Shown here one piece after another: positions 40,512 to 51,149 of a stretch of DNA of 64,000 nt (the first letter of the stretch is position 1; each line of letters starts with the position of its first letter). The notes under the pieces were generated by a model, which was not told the origin of the DNA, did no database searches, and saw only the letters and a list, made by a program, of their open reading frames with translations. Position numbers and translations under genes: made by a program. This DNA is from DASSBG01 sp035699085 (lineage in GTDB: Bacteria > Pseudomonadota > Gammaproteobacteria > Xanthomonadales > Rhodanobacteraceae): assembly GCA_035699085.1 (NCBI GenBank), contig DASSBG010000019.1, forward strand, positions 12,599 to 76,598. The letters run 5' to 3'.

Positions 40512-43335
40512 TCAAAGCCGGGCGGCCTGGTCGCGCAGGGTGGCGTGCTGGCGCTGCCAATCCGCAAGGCGCTGGCGTTCCTGCTCGACGACCTCGGCCG
40601 GCGCGTTGGCGACGAAGCGCTGATTGCCGAGCTTGCCCTCGCACTTGCGAATCTCGCCTTCGATCCGGCCCAGTTCGCGGGCCAGCCGGGCCTTCTCGGC
40701 CTCGACGTCGATGAGCCCGGCCAGCGGAATCAACACGCGCAGCGCGCCGACCGCCGTGACGGCCGCCGCCGGCTCCACGTCGCCTTCGCCCAGCCATTGC
40801 TGCGAATCCAGCCGGCCGAGAAAGGCGAGCTGCGCAGCGAACTGCTCCGCTCTGCGCCGGTCGTCGGTGCCGCCACCGGCCAGCAGCAACGCGATCGGCT
40901 TGCCCGGGGAGATGTTCATCTCGGCACGGATGCGGCGCAGGCCGGTCAGCACCGCCTTCAGCCATTCGATGTCCGCGACTGCCTGCGCGTCGTTGTCCGC
41001 CGCGACATCGCCCGGCTGCGGATACGGGCGCTGCATGACGGTGGTGCCCTCGATGCCGAGCCGCGGCGCCACCGACTGCCAGATCTCCTCGGTGATGAAG
41101 GGAATGATGGGGTGCAGCGCGCGCAGTACCGTCTCCAGCACGGCAAGCAGGGTGTGGCGCGTGCTCGCCGCAGCCAGCTCGTCGTCGCCGTTCAGCGCCG
41201 GCTTGGACAGCTCCAGGAACCAGTCGCAGTACTCGTTCCAGACAAATTCGTACAGCGCCTGCGCCAGCAGGTCGAACCGGTAACTGGCGAAATGCTGCTC
41301 CACCTCGCCCAGCGTCTGCTGCAGCCGCGCCAGGATCCACCGCTCCGCCTCGGTTTGCGGCGCCTGGCCCGGTCCCCGGTCCCTCGCAGTTGAGCAACAC
41401 AAACCGCGCCGCATTCCACAACTTGTTGCAAAACGCCTTGTAGCCCTCGGCGCGGCTGATGTCGAAGTTGATGGTGCGGCTGTAGCTGCCGAGCGCGGCG
41501 AAGGTGAAGCGCAGCGCGTCGGCGCCGATGGCGTGGATGCCGTCGGGGTAGTCGCGGCGAATGCGCTTCTCGACCTTCTCGCGCACCTGCGGCAGCAGCA
41601 GCGAAGCCGTCGACTTCGCAACCAGCGGCTCCAGCTCGATGCCGTCGATCAGGTCGAGCGGGTCGAGCGTGTTGCCCTTGGACTTGGACATCTTCTGGCC
41701 GTCGGCATCACGCACGATGGCGTTGATGTAGACGTCGCGGAACGGCACCTTGCCGGTGAAGTAAAGGCTGGCCATCACCATCCGCGCCACCCAGAAGAAG
41801 ATGATGTCGAAGCCGGTGACCAGCACCGCGCTGGGCAGGAACAGCTGGTCCTGCGGCCAGTTCGCGACGATCTGGCCGTTCTCGTTGCGTACCGGGCCCT
41901 CGGCAGGCCAGCCCAGGGTGGAAAACGGCCACAACGCCGAGGAGAACCAGGTGTCGAGCACGTCCTCATCCTGGCGCAAAGTGCCCACGGGCTCGCTTTT
42001 GGCATGCGCGCGGGCATCGGCCTCGTCCTCGCCGACGAAGATGGTGCCGGCCTCGTCGTACCAGGCCGGGATGCGATGGCCCCACCAGAGCTGGCGGCTG
42101 ATGCACCAGTCCTGGATGTTGTCCAGCCACTGGGTGTAGGTGGTCTGCCAGTTCTCCGGCACGAAGCGGATGTCGCCATTGCGCACGGCGTCCAGCGCCG
42201 GCTGGGTGATGGCGCTGCGGCCGCCCGGCCGGCCATCGTCGAGCGTGTCGTGGGTGAGGTCGACGAACCACTGGTCGGTGAGCATCGGCTCGATCACCGC
42301 CTCGGAGCGCTGGCTGATTGGAACCTGCAAGGTGTGCGGTTTGGTCTCGACCAGCAGCCCGGCTTCCTCGAGGTCGGCCAGTACCGTCTTCCGCGCCTCG
42401 TAGCGGTCGAGGCCGCGGTATTTCTCCGGTGCGTTGCCGTTGACCTTCGCCTCCAGCGTGAAGATTTCGAGCAACGGCAGGCCGTGGCGCTGGCCGATGG
42501 CGTAGTCGTTGAAGTCGTGCGCCGGCGTGATCTTGACGCAGCCGGTGCCGAACTCGCGGTCGACGTAGTCGTCGGCGATCACCGGGATCTCGCGCCCGGA
42601 CAGCGGCAGGCGCAGCGTCTGCCCGACCAGGTGCGCGTAGCGCTCGTCCTCGGGGTGCACCGCGACCGCGACGTCGCCGAGCATGGTCTCCGGCCGGGTG
42701 GTGGCGATCACCACGCTGTCCGCACCGTCGTGGGTCATGTAGCGGATCGACCACATGTGGCCCTGGCGCTCGACGTTGTCCACCTCGAGGTCGGACACCG
42801 CCGTGCCCAGCACCGGGTCCCAGTTCACCAGCCGGTTGCCGCGGTAGATCAGGCCGGCGCGGTACCAGTCGACGAACACCTTGCGCACCGCCGCCGAAAG
42901 CCCCTCGTCCATGGTGAAGCGTTCGCGCGACCAGTCGGCCGAGGCACCGAGGCGGCGCATCTGCCGGGTGATGGTCGAGCCGGACTCGTGCTTCCATTGC
43001 CAGACGCGCTCGACGAAGGCCTCGCGGCCGAGGTCATGGCGCGTAGTGCTTTCGGCGGCGAGTTGGTTTTCGACGATCTTCTGCGTGGCGATGCCGGCGT
43101 GGTCGGTGCCGACCTGCCAGAGCGTGTTGCGGCCGCGCATGCGCTGGTAGCGGACCAGCGTGTCCATCACCGTCTGCTGGAAGGCGTGGCCCATGTGCAG
43201 CGTGCCGGTGACATTGGGCGGCGGCAGCAGGATGCAATACGGCTCGCCCTCGCCGGGCGGCTTGAAGCAGCCGGCCGCCTCCCAGCGGGCGTACCACTTC
43301 GACTCGATCTGGCCGGGTTCGAAACTCGTATCCAT
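40512..43335 (-). CDS. valS: valine--tRNA ligase, frame broken by a 7-bp duplication
   Basis: Class I synthetase with editing domain; intact length would be about 938 aa. HIGH-type motif: PPNVTGTLHMGHAFQ. KMSKS motif: DGQKMSKSKGNTLDP. The frame from the ATG at 43335 is normal to FVLLNCEG near 41383. The catalytic remainder and the C-terminal anticodon and coiled-coil parts (APQTEAERWILARLQ, IIPFITEEIWQ, to the stop at 40512) lie in the next frame. At the junction two copies of the heptamer CCCGGTC (+ strand, 41368-41381) stand in tandem. Removing one restores one frame and gives LNCEGPGQAPQTEAERWI. valS is essential, so a read or assembly error, a very recent slip, or a second valS copy must be considered. 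Confidence 0.9.
41368..41381 (+). repeat. tandem CCCGGTC heptamer inside valS
   Basis: Two adjacent CCCGGTC units, of the same CCNNNTC class and the same + orientation as the intergenic arrays. The second unit accounts exactly for the +1 shift of the valS frame (7 = 1 mod 3). Confidence 0.85.
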
Positions 43336-43486
43336 CAGCGCTCTCGGGCGGGCGCCGCTGTGGCGCGCGTGCATCGGGGAAAGCGCCGATTGTACGGGCC
43401 CGGCCGCGTACGCCCAAGCGCCATGCGGTCACCAGGGCCCGCCGATCAACCTCGGACCGGCTCCAACGGTTTGACTTCCGGGGCCG

Positions 43487-44500
43487 CTACAGCCAGCGGG
43501 CGCGGCGCAGCAGCAGGTACAGGCCAGAGCACAGGCCGATGGTGACGGCGATCATCGCCGGGTAGGCCCAGGGCTTGTCCAGCTCCGGCATGCCGTGGAA
43601 GTTCATGCCGTACCAGCTCGTGATCAGCGTCGGCGCGGCCAGCAGCGCGGCCCAGCCGGCCAGCTTCTTCACCACCTCGTTCTGGCCGAAGGTGACCAGC
43701 GAGACGTTGACGCTCATTGCCGCCGACAGCATCTCGCGCATTGCCGCGATGCCCTCGTTGACGCGGAAGACGTGGTCGTAGACGTCGCGCAGGTAAACCC
43801 GCACGTCGTCGGCAATCAGCTGCGGGTGCAGCCGCACCAGCTGGTTGGTGACGTCCTGCAGCGGCGCCACCGCCAGCCGCAGGGTCAGCAGCTCGCGCTG
43901 CATGTCATAGAGCCGGCGGATGGTTTCGCGGCTGAAGGTGTCGGCGAAGATGTCCTTCTCCAGCACCTGCAGCTCCTCGCGAAAATCGCTGATGATCGGC
44001 ATGAAGTTGTCGACAATGAAGTCGAGGATCGAGTAGAGCCCGAAGCTCGGTCCCAGCGCCAGCAGCTCAGGCGTCGACTCGGCATTGCGGCGCGCCGGCG
44101 CGTAGCTGAGCGAGGCGCCGTGGCGCACGGTCACCAGGTAGTGCGCGCCGACGAAGATGTGGGTCTCGCCGAAGGCGATGCGGCCGTCGATCATCTGCGC
44201 GGTCTGCACCACGATGAACAGCGAGTCGCCGTAGCTCTCGATCTTGGTGCGCTGGTGCGCGTACTGCGCGTCCTCGATCGCCAGGTCGTGCAGGTCGAAC
44301 TCTTCCTGCATCTTGGCCAGCAGCGTTTCGTCCGGCTCGTAGAGCCCAACCCAGACGAAGTTGTCCGGGTCCTGCAGCACGTCGCTGATGGCGTCGACCG
44401 TGATGTCGCCCAGCCGGCGACCGTCACGGCCATAGGCGATGCAGTTGACCACCATCGGTGGCGGCGGGTCGGGGCGTGGCGAGGGCGTACTCAGCGACAT
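43487..44500 (-). CDS. corA: magnesium/cobalt transporter CorA
   Basis: Homopentameric divalent-cation channel in the inner membrane; 337 aa. The long cytoplasmic N-terminal domain (1-270) ends in the stalk helix. The first membrane helix (~282-300) ends in the diagnostic GMN as SWYGMNFHGMPEL, and a second helix (~308-328) closes the protein. The ATG at 44500 adds a Pro-rich stretch (PSPRPDPPPP); an alternative ATG 15 codons later (MVVNCIAYG) is equally plausible as the true start. Monocistronic. Confidence 0.93.
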   Translation of the reverse strand: MSLSTPSPRPDPPPPMVVNCIAYGRDGRRLGDITVDAISDVLQDPDNFVWVGLYEPDETLLAKMQEEFDLHDLAIEDAQYAHQRTKIESYGDSLFIVVQTAQMIDGRIAFGETHIFVGAHYLVTVRHGASLSYAPARRNAESTPELLALGPSFGLYSILDFIVDNFMPIISDFREELQVLEKDIFADTFSRETIRRLYDMQRELLTLRLAVAPLQDVTNQLVRLHPQLIADDVRVYLRDVYDHVFRVNEGIAAMREMLSAAMSVNVSLVTFGQNEVVKKLAGWAALLAAPTLITSWYGMNFHGMPELDKPWAYPAMIAVTIGLCSGLYLLLRRARWL

Positions 44501-44635
44501 GCGCGCATCATGCCGCCCCCGCCGCGCGACGGCAACGCGCGCTCCGCGTTGCCGCTACGGCTCAGGGCAGCAGGACGATTGCGCGACCGCGGCCTCGGTC
44601 ACCACTGCGTCGCCCAACCCGCGCTTCAAACAATC

Positions 44636-44656
44636 CCCGGTCCCGGACCCCGATCC
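44636..44656 (+). repeat. CCNNNTC-type heptamers before sdaA end
   Basis: CCCGGTC, CCGGACC and CCGATCC in a row, immediately downstream of the sdaA stop on the other strand. A degenerate short array of the window-wide class. Confidence 0.5.
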
Positions 44657-44665
44657 CGGCTTCAC

Positions 44666-46048
<1,383 letters not shown>

Positions 46049-46130
46049 GGCTAACGAGGTGGGGACGGTGTGCCGCTCATTCTAGGCCGTGCAAGGCTGC
46101 GCGAGCGTGCGTGGCGCACGCTGTGAACCG

Positions 46131-46592
46131 TCAGATCCGGCGTTTCCAGCTGGCGTTGTAGCAACGCCAGTCGCCGTCCTCCAGGCGCCAGGCCGAGACG
46201 ACCTTGTAGACCCCGAGGCGGCGCGGCAGCACGCCGCCGTCGCGGCCGGCCAGGGTGACGGTGAAGTTGGCCATGTAGCGGTCGCCACGCGGCTCGATCG
46301 AGACCGGACCGACGATTACGCTCGGATGTTCGCCACGCAGGCGCGCCACGCGCAACAGGCCGGTCATCTGGCGGCGATCAAGGTCGCCCTCGTTGCCGAC
46401 GAAGCCGTCGCTCAGCAGGTCGCCCAGCGCGCCGGCGTCGGTGGCTTCGGCGGCCCGGGCGCCAGCGCTGATTGCGGCGCGGATCTGTTGCTCGGCGGGC
46501 GTGTGGTGGCAGGCGGCAAGCGCCAGCACGCCGGCCGCGAGCAGCAGCCAACGCCAGCGCCGGATGAACGAGGCGGCAAACGCGTGCGTCAC
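46131..46592 (-). CDS. NTF2-like lipoprotein
   Basis: 153-aa predicted lipoprotein: basic N-terminus, hydrophobic segment and lipobox LALAAC with Cys28. The mature part (ISAGARAAEATDAGALGDLL, SDGFVGNEGDLDRRQM, VGPVSIEPRGDRYMANFTVT, DWRCYNASWKRRI) has the helix-then-strands pattern of NTF2/SnoaL-like (DUF4440-type) folds. The start is GTG at 46592 with GGGAGG 6 nt upstream. Function unknown. It lies 82 bp upstream of sdaA in the same direction. Confidence 0.75.
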   Translation of the reverse strand: MTHAFAASFIRRWRWLLLAAGVLALAACHHTPAEQQIRAAISAGARAAEATDAGALGDLLSDGFVGNEGDLDRRQMTGLLRVARLRGEHPSVIVGPVSIEPRGDRYMANFTVTLAGRDGGVLPRRLGVYKVVSAWRLEDGDWRCYNASWKRRI

Positions 46593-46658
46593 GGTGAGCC
46601 TCCCGGCCCGGTCTTTCGCCCGCTGCGATGGCGTGGCATCGTGGGATCAACGTTGTCC

Positions 46659-46904
46659 ATGGTGCCGATGATGCCCGTACCGCTCGTTCTGTACCAGCGC
46701 GATGAATGCCGCTTGTGCGACCTGGCGCTTGCCGTGATGGCCGCCGCGCGCGTCGCCGATTTCACCAGCGTCTGGATCGACGACGACGCCGAACTCGAGG
46801 CGCGCTACGGCGAGCGCGTCCCGGTACTGCGCGACGAGGCGCGGGCGCGCGAGCTCGCCTGGCCCTTCGACGCCGCGACGTTGCGCGCATGGCTTGACGC
46901 CTAG
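46659..46904 (+). CDS. glutaredoxin family protein (DUF836)
   Basis: Small thioredoxin-fold protein, 77-81 aa. LVLYQRDECRLCDLALAVM carries the CxxC redox pair (CRLC), followed by FTSVWIDDDAELEARYGERV and the cis-Pro region RVPVLRDEARARELAWPFD. These match the DUF836/glutaredoxin-like family. Three in-frame ATGs (46659, 46668, 46671) compete and none has a clear ribosome site. It diverges from the NTF2-like lipoprotein gene. Confidence 0.85.
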   Translation: MVPMMPVPLVLYQRDECRLCDLALAVMAAARVADFTSVWIDDDAELEARYGERVPVLRDEARARELAWPFDAATLRAWLDA

Positions 46905-46978
46905 GCGGGTTTCAACCTGCCGGCCTTTTTCAGGCCACCAAGGCGCGTTGAGCAGCCGACGGCGGGTTGAGACCCGCC
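46904..46978. terminator. cluster of hairpins between convergent genes
   Basis: Three inverted repeats: GGCGGGTTTCAACCTGCC (one mismatch) at 46904-46921, GGCCTTTTTCAGGCC at 46922-46936 and the perfect GGCGGGTTGAGACCCGCC at 46961-46978. The last abuts the stop codon of the GTPase gene on the minus strand. The GGCGGGTTGAGACCCGCC style is a common intergenic repeat in proteobacteria. It probably ends transcription from both sides. Confidence 0.65.
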
Positions 46979-48346
46979 CTACGGCTTGCGCTTCAGGTGC
47001 TTGAGGATTTCGTCCCGCCCTTCACGCAGGATCGAGTCGCGGTCCAGGCTGGCGACGATGTCGGCGACCGCGCGTTTGGCGCCGTGCTCGCCCCAGGACT
47101 TGCCGTGCACCAGGTAATGCTCCGCCGCGCGGCCGATCAGGGTGGTGGCGTACCAGGCCAGCGCGCCCTGCACACCGGCGGTGAGCGCCGTCGACAGGCC
47201 CGCGCTCAGGCCCTTCAGTGCCGATGCCACCAGGTGCGTGCCCCAGACCGCGCCCATCAGCGCCGCCAGTTGGGCGCTGATGGTCGCCACCAGCCGGCCG
47301 GACTCGCTGCGCGTCAGCGGCAGCCCGTACACCCGCGACAACTGCACCACCATGGCCGCGTCCAGCCCGGCGGCAGCCAGCAGGTCGGCGACCGGGATCG
47401 GGTTCAGCGCCACCATCAGGCCCTTGGCCAGGCAGTACTGGCGGATGACTCGGGTGGCCAACTGCTTGCGGCTGATGGCGATGCGCGCGCTGACCTGGTC
47501 GGTGAGGCGGCCTGCGAACAGCCCGGCATTGAGCGCCGCCAGCGTCTTGCCTTCGCGCTCGGCCAGGTCCAGCAGGCGCTGGCGCAGGGCTGCGATATTC
47601 GGCGCTCGCGGCCGCTCCGCCTCGTGCTCGCGGCCCTGCGGGTCGCTGGCAACGACGCGCGCCGGCGCCGGCTGCGCGCTGGCTGCCAATACGTCGCCGG
47701 GCCGCACCAGGCCCTCGGCGTGCTGGCGCAGCCGGGCCAGCAGGCGCTCGCGCTCGTGCTCGCCGTAGCGGTCGGCCTTGTTCAGCACCAGCAGCAGCGG
47801 CCGCCGGGTCTGCGCGACGTCGCGCAGCGCGGCCAGTTCGTCGCGGGTGAGGTCGCCATCGCAGACGAAGATCACCAGGTCGCTGACCTCGGCCACCTCG
47901 AACGCCAGCCGCTCGCGGGCTTCGCCGTCCAGCTCGTTGATGCCGGGCGTGTCGATCAATACCAGGCCGCCGTCGCCGGCCTCGGCGAGCCGTGCCTGCC
48001 CGGCCTCGACCGTGGTGCCATGCAGCACGCCGACCTCGAAGGCCTCGCGGCCGAGCAGGGCGTTGCCGAGCGCCGACTTGCCGACCGAAACGCGGCCGAA
48101 CACGGCGACGTGCAACTCGCCGCGCGCCAGCTTGTCCAGCATCGCCGCAATGCGCGCGAAGTCGCCGGATAGCTCGCGCCGAACCGCGGCCGGTACCTGC
48201 GGGTCGTCGAGCAGCGCGCGCAGGCTGGCTGCAACCCGATCGTCGCCGGCGGCGGCGCTTGCCGCGGGCTCGGGCGCGGTTGCCGGCAGCGCGGGCGTGG
48301 CCGCCCGCCGGTGGCGCAGGCGTCGCCAGGCGGCGCGCAGGTCCAT
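46979..48346 (-). CDS. DUF697-type GTPase (dynamin/Era-like), distal copy
   Basis: 455-aa GTPase. G1 is GRVSVGKSALG, G3 is DTPG and G4 is NKAD, all in the first half (about 80-200). The second half holds hydrophobic stretches (GLMVALNPIPVADLLAAAGL, VVQLSRVYGLPLTRSESGRL and GLSAGLSTALTAGVQGALAW) of the DUF697 kind, which associate with membranes. Function is unknown in this family. It lies 3 bp after the YceI gene and is the last of a four-gene operon whose first gene is a related GTPase. Confidence 0.88.
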   Translation of the reverse strand: MDLRAAWRRLRHRRAATPALPATAPEPAASAAAGDDRVAASLRALLDDPQVPAAVRRELSGDFARIAAMLDKLARGELHVAVFGRVSVGKSALGNALLGREAFEVGVLHGTTVEAGQARLAEAGDGGLVLIDTPGINELDGEARERLAFEVAEVSDLVIFVCDGDLTRDELAALRDVAQTRRPLLLVLNKADRYGEHERERLLARLRQHAEGLVRPGDVLAASAQPAPARVVASDPQGREHEAERPRAPNIAALRQRLLDLAEREGKTLAALNAGLFAGRLTDQVSARIAISRKQLATRVIRQYCLAKGLMVALNPIPVADLLAAAGLDAAMVVQLSRVYGLPLTRSESGRLVATISAQLAALMGAVWGTHLVASALKGLSAGLSTALTAGVQGALAWYATTLIGRAAEHYLVHGKSWGEHGAKRAVADIVASLDRDSILREGRDEILKHLKRKP

Positions 48347-48349
48347 CGG

Positions 48350-48892
48350 CTACTTCAGCACCAGGTGGCCGCGCACGCCGATGCGCTTGCTGATGTCGGC
48401 CCAGTCGCTGCTCGTCCCCAAGCCGAAGTCAAGACGGTCGAGCGTGGTGGAGACGTCAAGCGTCGCGCCACCCGCGGTTGGCTTGAATTGCACCGCCAGC
48501 GTCACCGGCTGGCTGTGCCCGTGCAGCTCCAGCGTGCCCTCGGCGGTGACGCTGCCATCGGCGGCGCGATGGAAGGCGCGGGTGACGAAGTGGGCCTTGG
48601 GCGTGTGTGCGACGTCGAAGAAGTCGGCGCCGCGCAAGGTCTCGTCGCGCTCGCTGGCCTGGGTGTCGACGCTGGCGAGGTCGATGGTGACGTCGAAACG
48701 CGCGTCGGCGAGATCCGCGGGTTCGTAGCGGATGTCGCTGTCGAAGCGCTTGAAGACGCCGTGGAAGGCGCCGCCCTGGAAGCTGCCGTCGAAGCCGAGC
48801 GTGCTCTGCGTGGCGTCAACCGTCCAGCTGTGGGCAAGCGCCGCCAGTGGCAGCACCATCAGGATGAGGGCAAGGGGCAGGGCGCGTTTCAT
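48350..48892 (-). CDS. YceI family periplasmic protein
   Basis: 180 aa with signal peptide MKRALPLALILMVLPLAALA. The mature protein is a lipocalin-like beta-barrel binding polyisoprenoids (quinone-like lipids): TVDATQSTLGFDGSFQGGAF, RFDVTIDLASVDTQ, RDETLRGADFFDVAHTPKAH and the C-terminal ISKRIGVRGHLVLK are typical. Its start overlaps the cytochrome b561 stop by 4 bp. The b561-YceI pairing is common and suggests electron transfer involving an isoprenoid quinone. Confidence 0.93.
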   Translation of the reverse strand: MKRALPLALILMVLPLAALAHSWTVDATQSTLGFDGSFQGGAFHGVFKRFDSDIRYEPADLADARFDVTIDLASVDTQASERDETLRGADFFDVAHTPKAHFVTRAFHRAADGSVTAEGTLELHGHSQPVTLAVQFKPTAGGATLDVSTTLDRLDFGLGTSSDWADISKRIGVRGHLVLK

Positions 48893-49464
48893 GGTGGCTT
48901 CTCCCGGCTGTGCGCACGGCCGAAGGGCAGCATGCCCACCAGCACGGTGTCGCGATCGATGAAGTGGTGCTTGAGTGCGGCGGCGACATGCAGCACCGTC
49001 ACGGCGACCAGCGTCCAGAACAGCGTGATGTGCAGGCTGAGGCCGATCGATTTCAAGGCCGCGTCGGGGCCGCCGGTGAGGTTCGGCATGCGCAGCAGGC
49101 CCCACCAGTAGAGCGGACGCAGGCTGGCGGCCGAGTCGAACAACCAGCCGCTGAGCGGCGTGGCGAACAGCAGCACGTACAACGCGATGTGCGTGGCGCG
49201 CGCCGTGCCGCCCTGCCAGCCGGCGATGTGGACGGGCAGTGGCGGGCGGCGCGTGGCCAGACGCCAACACAGCCGCAGCAGCGCCAGCGCCAGGATGGTC
49301 AGGCCAATCGACTTGTGCAGGCTGAAGATCGGGATTACCCCCGGGCGCTTCGGCAGGCTGACCATCCACAGGCCGAGGCTGCCCTGGAGGATGATCAGGG
49401 CGGCGATCAGCCAGTGGAACAGCTGCGCCAGCGGGTTCCAGCGCTGGATGCTCGCGGGCGTCAT
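48889..49464 (-). CDS. cytochrome b561 family protein
   Basis: 191-aa inner-membrane di-heme cytochrome with four helices. Candidate heme histidines are in LAQLFHWLIAALIILQG, FSLHKSIGLTILALALL, ATHIALYVLLFATPLSGW and LHITLFWTLVAVTVLHVAAA. The start (ATGA) overlaps the GTPase gene stop. It probably exchanges electrons with quinones, with YceI as the adjacent periplasmic partner. Its placement inside a GTPase operon is unusual to me. Confidence 0.92.
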   Translation of the reverse strand: MTPASIQRWNPLAQLFHWLIAALIILQGSLGLWMVSLPKRPGVIPIFSLHKSIGLTILALALLRLCWRLATRRPPLPVHIAGWQGGTARATHIALYVLLFATPLSGWLFDSAASLRPLYWWGLLRMPNLTGGPDAALKSIGLSLHITLFWTLVAVTVLHVAAALKHHFIDRDTVLVGMLPFGRAHSREKPP

Positions 49465-50936
49465 GCGCGCTCTTCGCCGTCGTGTTCGCGCACCACCTCG
49501 GCGGTCAGCGCCGACAGCCGCTTCAGGCGATCGCCCCCGCGGTCGGCCAGCAACTGCTTCAAGCGGCGCTCCGCGGCCTGCTGGTCCAGCGCGTGGTGAT
49601 CGGCGAAAGTCGCGGCGAGCGCCTTGCCCAGGCTGTCGAAGATCAGCGCGTAGGCGAACGCGTGCAGCACGCCGCCGCCCAGCGTGCCGAGGCCGGGAAA
49701 GGCCTTGAGCGCATTGCCGGCGATGGCCAGCACGATGGAGGCGCTGGTGCGGATGGTCAGGCGCGCGCGCTTGACGAACGCGTCGATTTCCAGCTCGCTG
49801 ACCGGCACCGCGTAGAGCCGCGCCAGCTCGCGGGTCAGCGCGGTTGCCAGTGCGCCCTGGATGATCAGGTCGCTGCCCGGCACCACCGCCGCCAGCGCGC
49901 CGATCGCGGCGCGGCGGGTGTAGCGGGTGGTGATCTCCTGCGCCTGGCCGGAGCGCGCCACCCGCTCGGCCTCGCCGATGCGCTGGTCGAGGCCGCCGAG
50001 CACGGCGCGTTCGCGCGCGGTCTCGAGCGTGTCGCGGTCGGTGCGCGCCAGCCGGGACAAGGCTTGGCGCAGTGGTTCGATCGCGGCGATTCGCGCGCGC
50101 TCCACGCGCTCGACCCGGCCATCCGGCAAGGTCCGCTCGTAGCGTTCGCTGCCGCCGGCGCTGACGGCGACCACTTCGCTGGCGGCGCTGCGGCCGTGCT
50201 GGCGCAGGCGCTCCACCAGCGCCGCGCGCTCGGCCGGCCGCCACTGGTCCGCCTTGTTCAGCACCAGCAGCAGCGGCTTGCCGAACTCCGCCAGCCAACG
50301 CAGCTCCTTCGCCTGCGCGCGGTTGAGGTCGCCGCTGCAGACGTAGAGCACGATGTGCGCGCGCAGCGCTTCGTCGCGCGCCTCGGCCTCGGCCGACTCG
50401 CCGCCGGCCTCGGCGCTGCCGGGCACGTCGGCCAGCAGCATTGGCTGGCCATCGGCCAGTTCGCCGGCATGGTGCGAAACACGGCGCGTGGTGCCGCCCA
50501 CGACATCGCGCTCGACCGCGGCTTGCGGTGCCAGCGCCGCGACCAGGCTGGACTTGCCGCTGGAGATCTCGCCGAAGACCGCGACATACAGCATTGCCTG
50601 CGCGCGCCGCCGGTCGAGCTCGGCCACCTCGCCGTGCAGCGGCTCGGTGTCCGCCCCCAGCGCGTCGAGAGCCTGGATCCGCGCCTCGGTGTGGGCGCGG
50701 TCGGCTACCGGCACGGGCTCCCGGCTGCGCCGGCGCGGCCGCAGCAGGCGCCAGCCCAGCCAGAGCGTCGCGATCACGAACAGCGCCAGTACGGCCGCCA
50801 CCGTCCACTGCAGCCACAGTGGCAGCGTCGCCACTCGCTGCGCCAGCGCCACTGTCGTTTCGGTCGCCACCAGCAGCAGCACCAGCAGCAGCGCCAGCAC
50901 CAGGAAAGGCAGCAGTGAGCGGAGGCGGAGGCTCAT
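49461..50936 (-). CDS. DUF697-type GTPase with N-terminal membrane anchor, proximal copy
   Basis: 491-aa GTPase, first gene of the operon. Two hydrophobic segments open the protein (SLLPFLVLALLLVLLLVATE and LQWTVAAVLALFVIATLWLG). G1 is GEISSGKSSLV, G3 is DVPGSAE and G4 is LNKAD. A hydrophobic C-terminal DUF697-like region (about 350-450; AAIGALAAVVPGSDLIIQGA, SIVLAIAGNALKAFPGLGTL) follows. It is a paralogue, by layout, of the distal GTPase at 46979-48346. Function unknown. Confidence 0.88.
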   Translation of the reverse strand: MSLRLRSLLPFLVLALLLVLLLVATETTVALAQRVATLPLWLQWTVAAVLALFVIATLWLGWRLLRPRRRSREPVPVADRAHTEARIQALDALGADTEPLHGEVAELDRRRAQAMLYVAVFGEISSGKSSLVAALAPQAAVERDVVGGTTRRVSHHAGELADGQPMLLADVPGSAEAGGESAEAEARDEALRAHIVLYVCSGDLNRAQAKELRWLAEFGKPLLLVLNKADQWRPAERAALVERLRQHGRSAASEVVAVSAGGSERYERTLPDGRVERVERARIAAIEPLRQALSRLARTDRDTLETARERAVLGGLDQRIGEAERVARSGQAQEITTRYTRRAAIGALAAVVPGSDLIIQGALATALTRELARLYAVPVSELEIDAFVKRARLTIRTSASIVLAIAGNALKAFPGLGTLGGGVLHAFAYALIFDSLGKALAATFADHHALDQQAAERRLKQLLADRGGDRLKRLSALTAEVVREHDGEERA

Positions 50937-51149
50937 GCGGGCATTGTAGGTGAGACGTCGGCGGTGAGCGGTGAGCGGTGAAGCGGCGCGGCGGTGCCAA
51001 GCGGCTCCCCGACCTCCTGGCCCGATCCCGATGATCCGGGCAGCAGCGAGTTCCGAACCGCCGGGCGTTTGTGTGCCTGGCTGTTGCCGCTCACCGCTGG
51101 CCGCCGCTGGCCGCCCGTGCCTTTGCGCCGCGCCGCCCGCTGCCGTAGC

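Noticed and set aside
41360..41400. Programmed ribosomal frameshift in valS
   Set aside because: No slippery heptanucleotide or stimulatory structure is evident, ValRS is not known to use frameshifting, and the heptamer duplication explains the shift.
41533..43545. Long + strand ORF opposite valS
   Set aside because: Antisense shadow; the minus strand has unmistakable ValRS motifs.
50937..51149. GGCGGTGAGCGGTGAGCGGTGAA near 50959 as another copy of the dispersed repeat
   Set aside because: It shares only the GGCGGTGAGCG stretch and is a short local tandem of GGTGAGC; the second stem arm and ACACGCC end are absent.
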